A stretch of 64,000 nucleotides of DNA from Pseudomonas songnenensis (lineage in GTDB: Bacteria; Pseudomonadota; Gammaproteobacteria; Pseudomonadales; Pseudomonadaceae), in contig NZ_RFFN01000006.1 in assembly GCF_003696315.1 (NCBI RefSeq), positions 62,001-126,000 of the forward strand, read 5' to 3'. This document shows positions 10,003-21,608 of the stretch, in pieces. Under the pieces are notes generated by a model. The model had not been told where the DNA came from. It ran no database searches and saw nothing but the letters and a program-made list of their open reading frames with translations. The translations under genes and the position numbers were made by a program. Numbering within the stretch: position 1 is the first letter of the stretch; every line of letters begins with the position of its first letter.

Positions 10003-11223
10003 ATGCTCGCTCGACTGCTGTCGCTGTTCGCTCTCGTTCTTTTTGCCGGCGCGCACGCGCAGGCTGCCAAGTCGGTGGATCTGGACTACCACGTGCGCTT
10101 TCTTCCCGAGGAAGATCAGGCTGTGGTGCAGTTGATCCTGGAAAAGGGCGAGGTGGTTCGTCGACTGCAGTTCAATCTGGGCGACGAGGGCTACTACAGC
10201 GACTTTCAGGCAGACGGCGAGTGGCAGCAGGAGGCGCCGGAGCAGGGCACGTGGTTGCCTGCTCCTGGCAAGGCTCGCCTCAGCTATCGCGTACGCATCA
10301 GTCACCCTCGTGACAACGGGCGCTTCGATGCGCGGATGACCAGCGACTGGGCGTTGTTCCGTGGCGATGATCTGGTGCCGCCGGCGCGGCTCGATCAGCT
10401 GGATGGCGTGAAGCTGGTATCGCGAATCACGTTCGAGCTACCCGAGGGCTGGAAAAGTATCGAAACCGGCTGGCCGCGTATCGGCAAGAACCGTTTCCGT
10501 GTGGAGAACCGCGAGCGATTGTTCGACCGCCCGACCGGTTGGATGCTCGCCGGCAAGCTTGGCACCCGTCGCGCCAGGCTTGGCGAAACGGAGGTCACCG
10601 TCGCTGCCCCGGTGGGCGAGGGCGTGCGGCGCATGGATATCCTGACGATGCTGACGTTCGTCTGGCCGCAGGTGCAGAGCGTATTCCCCCGCGACCCGGC
10701 AAAGCTGCTGATCGTTGGCGCTGGCGACCCCATGTGGCGGGGCGGCTTGTCCGGGCCGAATTCCCTGTACATGCATGCCGATCGTCCACTGGTAAGCGAG
10801 AACGGTACCAGTTCGCTGGTGCATGAGCTGGTGCATGTATTCAGCCGCATCAAGGACACCGATCGCAGTGACTGGATCAGCGAAGGGTTGGCGGAGTATT
10901 ACGCCATTGAACTGGTGCGACGTGCCGGCGGCATGAGTGAGGATCGCTACCAGGCGGTGCGCGAGCACCTGACCAAATGGAGCCGCAAGGTCGACAGTCT
11001 GCGCACCGAAAATTCCACTGGGCCAGTGACTGCCCGTGCGGTCCTGTTGTTGCAGGATCTGGACAAGGAGATCCGTCAGCGCAGCAAGAGCCGTCATTCT
11101 CTCGACGATGTCAGTCGTGGATTGATGCGCATGGATGCCGTCAGCACCGACGACTTCATCGCTATGACCGAAACGCTGCTGGGCGGTGGCTCGAAAGTGC
11201 TCAACACGCGCCTGCTGCGCTGA
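10003..11223 (+). CDS. Secreted M61-like zinc metallopeptidase (uncharacterised)
   Basis: The 406-residue product has a signal peptide ([21 protein letters not shown]) and a beta-rich N-terminal domain. A gluzincin-type active site follows: HELVH at residues 274-278 with a downstream glutamate in [10 protein letters not shown] (Glu294). This arrangement resembles M1/M61 peptidases, which remove residues from protein or peptide N-termini. Substrate and partners are unknown. GGAG lies nine bases before the chosen ATG. It precedes ltaE with a 49-base gap. Confidence 0.8.
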   Translation: MLARLLSLFALVLFAGAHAQAAKSVDLDYHVRFLPEEDQAVVQLILEKGEVVRRLQFNLGDEGYYSDFQADGEWQQEAPEQGTWLPAPGKARLSYRVRISHPRDNGRFDARMTSDWALFRGDDLVPPARLDQLDGVKLVSRITFELPEGWKSIETGWPRIGKNRFRVENRERLFDRPTGWMLAGKLGTRRARLGETEVTVAAPVGEGVRRMDILTMLTFVWPQVQSVFPRDPAKLLIVGAGDPMWRGGLSGPNSLYMHADRPLVSENGTSSLVHELVHVFSRIKDTDRSDWISEGLAEYYAIELVRRAGGMSEDRYQAVREHLTKWSRKVDSLRTENSTGPVTARAVLLLQDLDKEIRQRSKSRHSLDDVSRGLMRMDAVSTDDFIAMTETLLGGGSKVLNTRLLR

Positions 11224-11272
11224 TTGCTTCGCGGATGTCACCGTTGGTCTGATCCCTTACAGAGGTGAGCTC

Positions 11273-12289
11273 ATGAGCGACATCGATCTACGCAGCGACA
11301 CCGTAACGCAGCCCTCCGCCGAGATGCGCGAGGCGATGTTTCGTGCCGAAACCGGCGATGATGTCTACGGAGAAGACCCGACGGTAAGCCGCCTGGAACG
11401 CCAGTTGGCGGGCGATCTCGGATTCAGCGCAGCGCTGTTCGTGCCGTCCGGAACCATGAGCAATCTGCTGGCATTGATGGCGCACTGCGAGCGTGGCGAC
11501 GAGTACATTGTCGGGCAGCAGGCGCATACCTACAAATACGAGGGTGGCGGTGCGGCTGTGCTCGGCTCGATCCAGCCTCAGCCCATTGAAATGGAGGCCG
11601 ACGGCACGCTGGATCTCCGGCGTATCGAGGCTGCGATCAAGCCCGACAACTTCCACTTCGCCCGCAGCCGCCTGCTCGCGCTGGAAAACACCATGCACGG
11701 CAAGGTGCTGCCGCTGGACTATCTGGCTGCGGCACGCGATTTCACCCGCCAGCGCGATCTGGCGTTGCATCTGGATGGCGCGCGGCTATTCAACGCCGCG
11801 GTGAAGCTCGGTTGCGATGCGCGGGAGATCACCCGGCATTTCGATACGGTGTCGGTTTGCCTGTCCAAGGGGCTGGGCGCTCCAGTCGGCTCGGTGTTGT
11901 GCGGCGATGACGCCTTCATCGCCAGGGCCAGGCGCTTGCGCAAGATGGTCGGCGGTGGCATGCGCCAGGCCGGGGTTCTCGCGGCGGCTGGGCTGTACGC
12001 GCTGGAGCACAATATCGATCGGCTAGCCGACGATCATCGGCGCGCAGAATGGTTGGGCAACGAGCTGGCGGCGCTGGGCTTTGCGGTGGAGCCCGTGCAG
12101 ACCAACATGGTCTACGTCGAGATGGGTACGCATGCGACGGCGCTGACGGCCTTTTGCGCGCAGCGGGGTATTCGACTGACGCCTGCGGCGCGGCTGCGGC
12201 TGGTCACCCATATGGATGTGCACGACGAGCATGTCCCTCAGGTAGTCAGCGCTTTTGCTGAATTTGCCGAAAACATGGGCCGCAACTGA
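11273..12289 (+). CDS. ltaE: Low-specificity L-threonine aldolase
   Basis: This PLP enzyme cleaves threonine or allo-threonine to glycine and acetaldehyde in the cytoplasm. The 338-residue product opens with [12 protein letters not shown], then [11 protein letters not shown], and carries the PLP lysine in [25 protein letters not shown] is also family-typical. The ribosome site GAGGTGAG precedes ATG 11273. It lies upstream of alaS, from which it is separated by a gap holding a -10 element. Confidence 0.93.
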   Translation: MSDIDLRSDTVTQPSAEMREAMFRAETGDDVYGEDPTVSRLERQLAGDLGFSAALFVPSGTMSNLLALMAHCERGDEYIVGQQAHTYKYEGGGAAVLGSIQPQPIEMEADGTLDLRRIEAAIKPDNFHFARSRLLALENTMHGKVLPLDYLAAARDFTRQRDLALHLDGARLFNAAVKLGCDAREITRHFDTVSVCLSKGLGAPVGSVLCGDDAFIARARRLRKMVGGGMRQAGVLAAAGLYALEHNIDRLADDHRRAEWLGNELAALGFAVEPVQTNMVYVEMGTHATALTAFCAQRGIRLTPAARLRLVTHMDVHDEHVPQVVSAFAEFAENMGRN

Positions 12290-12345
12290 CGTCGAATTGC
12301 TTGATTCAATCGCCTTTATCCCCTATACCCGGCGCGCAGGCCCGA

Positions 12346-12351
12346 TATAAT
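12346..12351 (+). promoter_or_regulatory. Probable sigma-70 -10 element of alaS
   Basis: A perfect TATAAT lies 110 bases before the alaS start, in the gap after ltaE. I see no good -35 at the usual spacing, so the assignment is tentative. Confidence 0.4.
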
Positions 12352-12460
12352 GCGGCCCTTTGCCGGCTATCCGTTTGGATAGTTGCGAACCGGCTTTCGG
12401 TGGTCCCGCCTCGCCGTGTCGTTTTGCAGCCGTTCGGCCGCAGTCCTCTGGAAGAAATCT

Positions 12461-15085
<2,625 letters not shown>

Positions 15086-15092
15086 TTACGCT

Positions 15093-15110
15093 ACCGGAGG
15101 CGCCTCCGGT
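15093..15110. terminator. Perfect palindrome between alaS and lysC
   Basis: ACCGGAGGC and GCCTCCGGT abut as an 18-base perfect palindrome nine bases after the alaS stop. A T-rich stretch (TTGTTTGTTT) begins about ten bases later, so it may partly terminate alaS transcripts before lysC or act in the lysC leader. Confidence 0.45.
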
Positions 15111-15164
15111 ATCTGCAGGTTGTTTGTTTAATGAATGCCCTTTGCGGGCTCTAGGCGGCTAACA

Positions 15165-16403
15165 ATGGCTTTGATCGTACAGAAGTTTGGAGGCACCTCG
15201 GTCGGCACCGTCGAGCGAATCGAGCAGGTGGCCGAAAAGGTCAAGAAATTCCGCGAGGGTGGCGATGACATTGTCGTGGTCGTCTCGGCAATGAGCGGCG
15301 AAACCAACCGTCTGATCGATCTGGCCAAGCAGATCAGCGAGCAGCCGGTTCCGCGCGAGCTGGACGTCATGGTGTCCACGGGCGAGCAGGTGACGATCGC
15401 CCTGCTGGCAATGGCGCTGATCAAGCGCGGCGTTCCGGCTGTTTCCTACACTGGCAATCAGGTCCGGATCCTCACCGACAGCGCGCACACCAAAGCACGA
15501 ATCCTGCAGATAGATGGGCAGCGCATCCAGCGTGATATCAAGGCCGGTCGCGTGGTTGTGGTTGCAGGGTTCCAGGGTGTGGATGAGAAGGGCAATATCA
15601 CCACACTGGGCCGCGGTGGCTCCGACACTACTGGCGTGGCGCTGGCCGCAGCGTTGAAGGCTGATGAGTGTCAGATCTACACCGATGTGGACGGTGTCTA
15701 CACCACCGATCCCCGCGTGGTTGCCAAAGCTCAGCGACTAGACAAGATCACCTTCGAGGAAATGCTGGAAATGGCCAGCCTTGGCTCCAAGGTGCTGCAA
15801 ATCCGCGCGGTTGAGTTCGCCGGCAAGTACAGTGTCCCGCTGCGTGTACTGCACAGCTTTCAGGAGGGTCCGGGTACCCTCATTACCCTTGATGAAGAGG
15901 AATCCATGGAACAGCCCATCATTTCCGGCATCGCCTTCAATCGTGACGAGGCCAAGCTGACCATCCGTGGTGTGCCAGATACACCCGGCGTCGCCTTCAA
16001 GATCCTCGGGCCGATCAGTGCGGCGAACGTCGAAGTGGATATGATCGTGCAGAACGTGGCGCACGATAACACCACCGATTTCACCTTCACTGTGCATCGC
16101 AACGATTACAACAACGCCCTCCAGGTGCTGCAGGGCATCGCGGCGGAAATGGGCGCTCGCGAGGTCATCGGTGACACGGACATTGCCAAGGTGTCCATTG
16201 TGGGGGTCGGGATGCGCTCACATGCCGGCGTTGCCAGTCGGATGTTCGAGGCGTTGGCCAAGGAAAACATCAACATCCAGATGATTTCGACGTCGGAGAT
16301 CAAAGTGTCCGTTGTAATCGAGGAGAAATACCTCGAACTTGCCGTGCGTGCGTTGCATACCGCATTTGAATTGGACGCTCCGGCCGGCAATACTGCGGAA
16401 TGA
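15165..16403 (+). CDS. lysC: Aspartate kinase
   Basis: Aspartokinase phosphorylates aspartate at the head of the lysine, threonine, methionine and diaminopimelate pathways. The 412-residue product has the kinase domain from KFGGTSVG (residues 7-14) through QIYTDVDGVYTTDPR, then two regulatory ACT domains from about residue 250, where lysine and threonine feedback acts. An in-frame ATG at 15906 has AGAGGAA a few bases upstream, so a separate 165-residue regulatory beta subunit is likely, as in other alpha2-beta2 aspartokinases. Confidence 0.96.
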   Translation: MALIVQKFGGTSVGTVERIEQVAEKVKKFREGGDDIVVVVSAMSGETNRLIDLAKQISEQPVPRELDVMVSTGEQVTIALLAMALIKRGVPAVSYTGNQVRILTDSAHTKARILQIDGQRIQRDIKAGRVVVVAGFQGVDEKGNITTLGRGGSDTTGVALAAALKADECQIYTDVDGVYTTDPRVVAKAQRLDKITFEEMLEMASLGSKVLQIRAVEFAGKYSVPLRVLHSFQEGPGTLITLDEEESMEQPIISGIAFNRDEAKLTIRGVPDTPGVAFKILGPISAANVEVDMIVQNVAHDNTTDFTFTVHRNDYNNALQVLQGIAAEMGAREVIGDTDIAKVSIVGVGMRSHAGVASRMFEALAKENINIQMISTSEIKVSVVIEEKYLELAVRALHTAFELDAPAGNTAE

Positions 16404-16407
16404 TTCG

Positions 16408-16435
16408 CAGAAGGCGCGCTAGTCCGCGCCTTCTG
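16408..16435 (+). terminator. Hairpin downstream of lysC
   Basis: CAGAAGGCGCG pairs perfectly with CGCGCCTTCTG around CTAGTC, starting five bases after the lysC stop. The stem is strong but the following bases (TCGTATTGG) are not a U-tract. Confidence 0.6.
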
Positions 16436-16457
16436 TCGTATTGGGCCGTGCGAAAAG

Positions 16458-16486
16458 GAACTTTAGGTTCACCCGTGCGGGTCAAT
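16458..16486 (+). promoter_or_regulatory. Candidate AlgU (sigma-E type) promoter of rsmA
   Basis: GAACTT at 16458-16463 is the ideal -35 element of AlgU/sigma-E promoters. A -10-like TCAAT begins at 16482, about 18 bases on, which is one base longer than preferred. In P. aeruginosa rsmA is known to have an AlgU-dependent promoter, which supports the reading. Confidence 0.5.
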
Positions 16487-16583
16487 AACTGGTGAAAGGC
16501 TCTAGCTTCAATGTTTTACGGATATTTTCCGTATTTTTCTTTGCAGACTGTTTACTGAACTGAATCCGTTTAAGGAGAAAGGA

Positions 16584-16769
16584 ATGCTGATTCTGACTCG
16601 CCGGGTTGGAGAAACCCTCATGGTGGGTGACGACGTGACTGTCACCGTGTTGGGTGTGAAAGGAAACCAAGTACGTATCGGCGTCAATGCGCCCAAGGAG
16701 GTGGCGGTGCATCGCGAGGAGATTTACCAGCGGATCCAGAAAGAGAAGGATCAGGAACCAAGCCACTAA
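16584..16769 (+). CDS. csrA: Carbon storage regulator CsrA/RsmA
   Basis: RsmA is a global RNA-binding repressor that blocks translation at A(N)GGA sites and is titrated by the GacA-controlled small RNAs RsmY and RsmZ. The 61-residue product is essentially canonical ([22 protein letters not shown], with the RNA-contact Arg in [10 protein letters not shown]). The leader contains AAGGAGAAAGGA directly before the ATG, two overlapping GGA motifs that could allow autorepression. An AlgU-like promoter lies upstream. It sits between lysC and tRNA-Ser, as in other pseudomonads. Confidence 0.97.
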   Translation: MLILTRRVGETLMVGDDVTVTVLGVKGNQVRIGVNAPKEVAVHREEIYQRIQKEKDQEPSH

Positions 16770-16790
16770 TTTTTCTGTAATTTTTGGCTT

Positions 16791-16817
16791 TGCAAACGGG
16801 GTAAAGATGGGTATTAT
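16791..16817 (+). promoter_or_regulatory. Promoter of tRNA-Ser(GCT)
   Basis: TTGCAA at 16791-16796 and TATTAT at 16812-16817 are spaced by 15 bases, immediately before the tRNA and after the csrA stop. The spacing is slightly short, but the elements and position fit a tRNA promoter. Confidence 0.5.
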
Positions 16818-16831
16818 GCGCCCCGTGTTGC

Positions 16832-16922
16832 GGAGAGGTGGCCGAGTGGCCGAAGGCGCTCCCCTGCTAAGGGAGTACACCTCAAAAGGGTGTCGGGGGT
16901 TCGAATCCCCCCTTCTCCGCCA
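16832..16922 (+). tRNA. tRNA-Ser (anticodon GCT)
   Basis: The 91-base sequence folds as a class II tRNA. The acceptor is GGAGAGG/CTTCTCC with discriminator G and an encoded CCA end, and there is a long variable arm. The anticodon stem CTCCC/GGGAG encloses CTGCTAA, and the T-arm contains GGTTCGAATC. The anticodon GCT at 16866-16868 reads AGC and AGU serine codons. Confidence 0.97.
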
Positions 16923-16992
16923 TTTTGCGTTCTAGGGTTTTTTGATTCTCGCGGCAGCCTGTTTTCACTGAGAAAGCGTTACGGCAAAGTGC

Positions 16993-17020
16993 TTGACCCT
17001 CAATGTTTACTCCCTATAAT
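16993..17020 (+). promoter_or_regulatory. Strong sigma-70 promoter of tRNA-Arg(ACG)
   Basis: TTGACC at 16993-16998 and TATAAT at 17015-17020 are separated by 16 bases. A GC-rich discriminator (GCGCACGC) follows, typical of stringently controlled stable-RNA promoters. Confidence 0.85.
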
Positions 17021-17033
17021 GCGCACGCTCAGC

Positions 17034-17110
17034 GCACTCATAGCTCAGCTGGATAGAGTACTCGGCTACGAACCGAGCGGTCGGAGGTTCGAATCCTCCT
17101 GAGTGCGCCA
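17034..17110 (+). tRNA. tRNA-Arg (anticodon ACG)
   Basis: The 77-base sequence has acceptor GCACTCA/TGAGTGC, discriminator G and encoded CCA. The anticodon stem CTCGG/CCGAG encloses CTACGAA, and the T-arm has GGTTCGAATCC. The anticodon ACG at 17068-17070 is normally edited to ICG by TadA and reads CGU, CGC and CGA. Confidence 0.97.
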
Positions 17111-17118
17111 ATAACGAG

Positions 17119-17148
17119 AAGGGCCTGCAGCGATGCAGGCCCTTTTTC
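17119..17148 (+). terminator. Rho-independent terminator of the tRNA-Arg unit
   Basis: GGGCCTGCA and TGCAGGCCC form a nine-base stem with loop GCGA, preceded by AA and followed by TTTTT. It also lies at the end of the convergent DUF4124 gene. Confidence 0.92.
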
Positions 17149-17157
17149 GTTTCCGGG

Positions 17158-17640
17158 TCAGCGCTTGCCCTGCACGCAGCCGTGCTCGTCGAAACTGACC
17201 GTGCGCACCTGGCCGCTGCTATCGCGAAAGCGCAGGCGGTCCCGGCCGTTGCTGCTGGTTATATTCTCCGGTCGACCCAAGGCGCTTTCGACGTCCCGGC
17301 GCGTCATGCCAGTCCGGATCTGTTTGCTGATGATCGCGCTGCGTCGTTCGCTGCCGCTCACCCGGTTGCCGCATCCGTCATCTTTCTCTGCGACGATGGC
17401 CAAGCCGGCGTTCGTGCTGCGACCCGCATCGCTTTTGCTCCGAGGGTGTGCCATCTGCACGGCTTTGCCGGACCCGGGTGTTGGGTTTGCTGTGTGTTGT
17501 CGCTGTTGGTGTTGTGTTTCCGGGCATCCCTGCTGGCTGAAGGTGACGTGCCCCGATTGGTCAATACAGCGGAACACGCTCGCTGGAAATGCCGGGGTGG
17601 CGATTAGTAAAAGGCTTGCGCCAATGATCAGTGCTTTCAT
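17158..17640 (-). CDS. DUF4124 domain-containing secreted protein
   Basis: The 160-residue product has a signal peptide (MKALIIGASLLLIATPAFPA), then the DUF4124 motif SVFRCIDQSGHVTFSQQGCP, a polar Gln/His linker, and a C-terminal segment MTRRDVESALGRPENI that resembles the SmpA/BamE-like fold. Four cysteines could pair in the periplasm. The function is unknown. It occupies the interval between the tRNA pair and mgtE. Confidence 0.8.
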   Translation of the reverse strand: MKALIIGASLLLIATPAFPASVFRCIDQSGHVTFSQQGCPETQHQQRQHTANPTPGSGKAVQMAHPRSKSDAGRSTNAGLAIVAEKDDGCGNRVSGSERRSAIISKQIRTGMTRRDVESALGRPENITSSNGRDRLRFRDSSGQVRTVSFDEHGCVQGKR

Positions 17641-17977
17641 GTTCGTCCTCCCTGACTGAACGGCTGGTCGCTCAGGCTACTCAATAAAAGCTGCCCGTTC
17701 ATTCGTGTCTCGCCGCGGCGTGAAGGCGTCGACAGAATGTCGGCTTTGCCACCGGCGGTTTTTTTCGCTGTTCAACCCATGCCTTCTGCAATGGCTGTGC
17801 TTGAGCGCGTCGTGCCGGCGAGCGCAATGTTATGATTGCCGCATCTGCCCCCTAGGGTCTGTGGAACAACCTTCCCTTATGGACTTACCCAGTAGTCGCT
17901 CAAGTTTCCAGTTTGCCAATCACGTACTGATTGATTGATTCCCCTGGCGCATTCCCCGGCCGGGGGTGGAGTGCGCC
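17641..17977. other. Intergenic region upstream of mgtE
   Basis: These 337 bases hold no convincing gene. I looked for an M-box magnesium riboswitch and for a leader peptide and found neither; a 77-codon open frame at 17705-17938 lacks a ribosome site and any family pattern. The divergent promoters for the DUF4124 gene and mgtE must lie here, but no consensus pair is clear. Confidence 0.5.
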
Positions 17978-19414
17978 ATGACAGAAGTAGAAGCAAAAAA
18001 ACCTCAAGAGACGTTGCAAGACCGCCTGGCGCAGGTGGTCGAACTGCTCCAGCGCTACCGCCTTGGTGAGGGCCTCGAATATCGCCAAGACGGCCTGCAG
18101 AGCGAGCCTGGCGAAGACCCGGGACAGATACTCGTTGAGCTGCAGCGCAAGCTCGACGAGCTACACCCTGCAGACGTCGCACATATCCTCGAGGCGCTAC
18201 CGCTTGAAGAGCGACTGACCGTCTGGCAGCTCGTCAAGGCCGAGCGCGACGGCGACATCCTGCTCGAGGTGTCCGATGCTGTTCGGGAAACGCTGATCGC
18301 CGATATGGACGATCACGAGCTGCTTGCCGCTGCTAAGGAAATGGACGCGGACGAGCTGGCTGACCTGGCGCCTGAGCTGCCGCGTGATGTCGTCCATGAG
18401 CTGATGGAAACCCTCGATGCTCAGCAGCGTGAGCGAGTCCGCTCGGCTCTCTCTTACGAAGAGGATCAGGTTGGGGCGCTGATGGACTTCGAGATGGTGA
18501 CGATCCGGGAGGATGTCAGCCTGGAAGTTGTGCTTCGTTATCTTCGGCGGCTCAAGGAGCTACCCGGCCACACCGATAAGTTGTTCGTGGTCGATTACGA
18601 CGGCGTGCTCAAGGGTGTGCTGCCCATCAAGCGGCTGCTGGTGAATGATCCGGAAAAACAGGTCGCGGAGGTCATGGCCAGTGATCCGGTGACATTCCAT
18701 CCGGATGAAGATGCCTATGACGCCGCCCAGGCATTCGAACGCTATGACTTGGTATCGACTCCGGTGGTCGACAAGAGTGGCAAGCTCATCGGCCGTCTGA
18801 CTATCGACGAGATGGTCGACCTGATCCGTGAAGAGAGCGAAACCGAAGTGCTCAACATGGCGGGTCTGCGCGAGGAGGAAGATATCTTTGCCTCGGTCTG
18901 GAAATCCGTCCGTAACCGTTGGGCCTGGCTGGCAGTCAATCTGGTTACCGCTTTCATCGCGTCGCGGGTGATCGGCCTTTTCGATGGCTCTATCGAGAAG
19001 CTGGTGGCCCTGGCAGCCCTGATGCCAATTGTCGCAGGCATCGGCGGCAACTCAGGTAACCAGACGATCACCATGATCGTAAGGGCCATGGCTCTTGATC
19101 AGGTGGGTACGGGTAATACCGCCAGGCTGCTGCGCAAGGAAGTTGGGGTGGGTCTGGTCAATGGTCTGGTGTGGGGGGGCGTGATAGGGGCGGTGGCCTG
19201 GTGGCTTTACGGTAGCTGGTCTCTAGGCGTGGTCATGACGGCGGCGATGACGTTGAATCTGCTGCTCGCGGCGTTGATGGGCGTGCTGATTCCGATGACA
19301 CTGGCACGGCTGGGGCGCGACCCGGCGATGGGGGCCAGCGTGATGATCACTGCCATGACCGATAGTGGCGGGTTCTTCATTTTCCTCGGATTGGCGACAA
19401 TTTTTCTGCTGTAA
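17978..19414 (+). CDS. mgtE: Magnesium transporter MgtE
   Basis: MgtE is an inner-membrane Mg2+ channel gated by cytoplasmic magnesium. The 478-residue product has an acidic helical N domain (residues about 40-150), two CBS domains (about 155-275, with VDKSGKLIGRLTIDEM), and five transmembrane helices in the C-terminal third, including the pore motif GNSGNQTITMIVRAMAL. GGAG six bases upstream fixes ATG 17978. In P. aeruginosa MgtE also affects type III secretion through the Rsm pathway, and rsmA lies 1.2 kb away. Confidence 0.95.
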   Translation: MTEVEAKKPQETLQDRLAQVVELLQRYRLGEGLEYRQDGLQSEPGEDPGQILVELQRKLDELHPADVAHILEALPLEERLTVWQLVKAERDGDILLEVSDAVRETLIADMDDHELLAAAKEMDADELADLAPELPRDVVHELMETLDAQQRERVRSALSYEEDQVGALMDFEMVTIREDVSLEVVLRYLRRLKELPGHTDKLFVVDYDGVLKGVLPIKRLLVNDPEKQVAEVMASDPVTFHPDEDAYDAAQAFERYDLVSTPVVDKSGKLIGRLTIDEMVDLIREESETEVLNMAGLREEEDIFASVWKSVRNRWAWLAVNLVTAFIASRVIGLFDGSIEKLVALAALMPIVAGIGGNSGNQTITMIVRAMALDQVGTGNTARLLRKEVGVGLVNGLVWGGVIGAVAWWLYGSWSLGVVMTAAMTLNLLLAALMGVLIPMTLARLGRDPAMGASVMITAMTDSGGFFIFLGLATIFLL

Positions 19415-19475
19415 CTGGCGTTTTCGCGCTTTATTGGGGTTTGCCTTGTTTCGCTGTTTCGGGCTAAGGTTCGGC

Positions 19476-19496
19476 CGTTTCGTGTGTCGCGAAACG
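19476..19496. promoter_or_regulatory. Inverted repeat upstream of oadGAB
   Basis: CGTTTCG and CGAAACG form a seven-base inverted repeat with a seven-base spacer, about 60 bases before oadG. It may be an operator or a terminator stem for mgtE; nothing in the sequence decides this. Confidence 0.35.
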
Positions 19497-19554
19497 TGTC
19501 CGAACTAACGCAGCGAATAACAAGCAGCTTGAGCTGCTGACAAGGGAACTCCCG

Positions 19555-19797
19555 ATGACCCCCAGCCAACTCCTGCTCGAAGGCGTCGAACTTATGCTGT
19601 TCGGCATCGGTTTTGTCTTCGCCTTCCTCGTACTGTTGATCCTTTGCATTCGCCTGATGTCCTATCTGACCGGTCGCTTCGTAAGCGAGCAGCCGCTTAA
19701 GGTAGCGGCTGCCCAGGCTGCGAGTGCTGAAACAGATGCGGATACTATTGCAGCCATCCAGGCCGCGATTCATCAACACCGCGCGCGACGCGGTTGA
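19555..19797 (+). CDS. oadG: Oxaloacetate decarboxylase gamma subunit
   Basis: OadG anchors and assembles the membrane Na+-pumping oxaloacetate decarboxylase. The 80-residue product has one transmembrane helix ([22 protein letters not shown]), followed by a short cytoplasmic tail with Ala and charged residues. Size, topology and position before oadA and oadB support the call. AGGGA precedes the ATG. Confidence 0.9.
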   Translation: MTPSQLLLEGVELMLFGIGFVFAFLVLLILCIRLMSYLTGRFVSEQPLKVAAAQAASAETDADTIAAIQAAIHQHRARRG

Positions 19798-19819
19798 CTC
19801 TGGACAGGGAGTTCCTTCC

Positions 19820-21598
19820 ATGACTGTTGCTAAAAAGCCGCTCGGTATTACCGACGTGGTGCTGCGTGATGCGCACCAATCCATACTCGCCACCCGTGTT
19901 CGCCTGGAAGACATGCTGCCGATCGCTGCCAAGCTCGATCAGGTCGGTTTCTGGTCGGTCGAGAGCTGGGGTGGGGCGACCTTTGATGCATGTATCCGTT
20001 ACCTGGGAGAAGACCCCTGGGAGCGTATCCGAGAACTCAAGAAAGCCATGCCCAACACCCGCCAGCAAATGCTGCTGCGTGGACAGAACCTACTGGGCTA
20101 CCGCCACTACGCCGACGATGTGGTGGAGAAGTTCGTCGAGCGAGCCGCTGTCAACGGCGTCGACGTGTTCCGTGTTTTTGATGCGATGAACGATCCGCGT
20201 AACCTGGAAACCGCTCTGCGCGCTGTCAAGCAGCAAGGCAAGCATGCCCAGGGCACCATTTCCTATACCACCAGTCCGGTGCATACCCTGGAAATGTGGG
20301 TTGACCTGGCCAAGCAGATCGAAGACATGGGGGCAGATTCTGTCGCGATCAAGGACATGGCCGGCATCCTCACGCCGTATATGGCATTCGAGCTTGTCTC
20401 GCGTTTGAAGGCCAGTCTTTCCATCCCGATCCATATGCAGTGCCACGCCACCGCAGGCCTGTCCACAGCCGCGATTCTGAAGGCCGTCGAGGCCGGTATC
20501 GACAATGTCGATACCGCTATTTCGTCGCTTTCGATGACGTATGGCCACTCGCCGACCGAGTCGGTTGTGGCGATTTTTCAAGGGACGGACCGCGATACCG
20601 GTCTGGATCTGGAGCTGCTCGAAGAAATCGCAGCGTACTTCCGTGAGGTGCGCAAGAAGTACGCAAAGTTCGAAGGGACGCTGCGAGGTGTCGATTCCCG
20701 GATCCTGGTGGCTCAGGTCCCAGGCGGCATGCTGACTAATATGGAAGGCCAGCTCAAGGAGCAGGGCGCGCTGGACAAGTTCGATGACGTCCTCGCCGAG
20801 ATACCGCGAGTCCGTGAGGACTTGGGCTTCATTCCGCTGGTGACTCCGACCTCGCAGATTGTCGGCACGCAGGCCGTCATCAACGTCCTGACCGGTGAGC
20901 GCTACAAGTCGATTACCAAGGAGACGGCTGGCGTACTCAAGGGAGAGTACGGAGCGGCACCGGCTCCGTTCAATTCGGCGCTGCAGGCGCGCGTACTGGA
21001 CGGTGCCGAGGTGATCACCTGCCGTCCTGCCGACTTGCTGCAGCCAGAGATGGAGCGCTTGACCATCGAGCTCAAAGGGCTGGCGCAAGAAAAGAACATT
21101 ACCCTGGCTGCGGACTCGATTGATGATGTTCTGACCTATGCGTTGTTTCCTCAGATCGGTCTGAAGTTCCTTGAGAACCGAGGTAACCCCGCTGCGTTCG
21201 AACCCGCGCCAAATGGTAGTGATTTGCCGGCGCGCGAACCTGGCAAGCCGGAGGTGTACACCGTAGACGTCAATGGCAAGTCGTTCGTTGTGCAGGTTTC
21301 GGACGGCGGTGATATCGAGGGTATCAAACCCCTTGGTGGCGCTGCGGCGAGTGCCGCCAGCACCGCTGCGATTGCGCCAACCAGTGGCGAGCCTCAGGCG
21401 GCGCCGTTGGCTGGAAATATCTTCAAGGTGCTTGTGCAGCCGGGACAGTTGGTTCAGGAAGGCGACCTGGTGATCATCCTCGAGGCCATGAAGATGGAAA
21501 CCGAAATCCGGGCCTTCAAGGCCGGCACGGTTGCCTCGGTCAATGTAAAGGTTGGCGACGCGGTTTCGGTCGGCGACAGCTTATTGAGCATCGCTTAA
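19820..21598 (+). CDS. oadA: Sodium-extruding oxaloacetate decarboxylase alpha subunit
   Basis: OadA transfers the carboxyl group of oxaloacetate to biotin, producing pyruvate. The 592-residue product has the carboxyltransferase TIM barrel ([24 protein letters not shown], and metal-ligand [11 protein letters not shown]), a conserved helical domain, an Ala/Pro linker near residues 510-535, and a C-terminal biotinyl domain with EAMKMET where Lys558 is biotinylated. GGGAG lies upstream of ATG 19820. The OadG-OadA-OadB order identifies a sodium pump rather than a pyruvate carboxylase subunit. Confidence 0.95.
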   Translation: MTVAKKPLGITDVVLRDAHQSILATRVRLEDMLPIAAKLDQVGFWSVESWGGATFDACIRYLGEDPWERIRELKKAMPNTRQQMLLRGQNLLGYRHYADDVVEKFVERAAVNGVDVFRVFDAMNDPRNLETALRAVKQQGKHAQGTISYTTSPVHTLEMWVDLAKQIEDMGADSVAIKDMAGILTPYMAFELVSRLKASLSIPIHMQCHATAGLSTAAILKAVEAGIDNVDTAISSLSMTYGHSPTESVVAIFQGTDRDTGLDLELLEEIAAYFREVRKKYAKFEGTLRGVDSRILVAQVPGGMLTNMEGQLKEQGALDKFDDVLAEIPRVREDLGFIPLVTPTSQIVGTQAVINVLTGERYKSITKETAGVLKGEYGAAPAPFNSALQARVLDGAEVITCRPADLLQPEMERLTIELKGLAQEKNITLAADSIDDVLTYALFPQIGLKFLENRGNPAAFEPAPNGSDLPAREPGKPEVYTVDVNGKSFVVQVSDGGDIEGIKPLGGAAASAASTAAIAPTSGEPQAAPLAGNIFKVLVQPGQLVQEGDLVIILEAMKMETEIRAFKAGTVASVNVKVGDAVSVGDSLLSIA

Positions 21599-21608
21599 GG
21601 GGAGTTGC

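Noticed and set aside
17641-17977. M-box riboswitch or leader peptide for mgtE
   Set aside because: No M-box consensus or strong leader frame was found, and MgtE carries its own magnesium gating.
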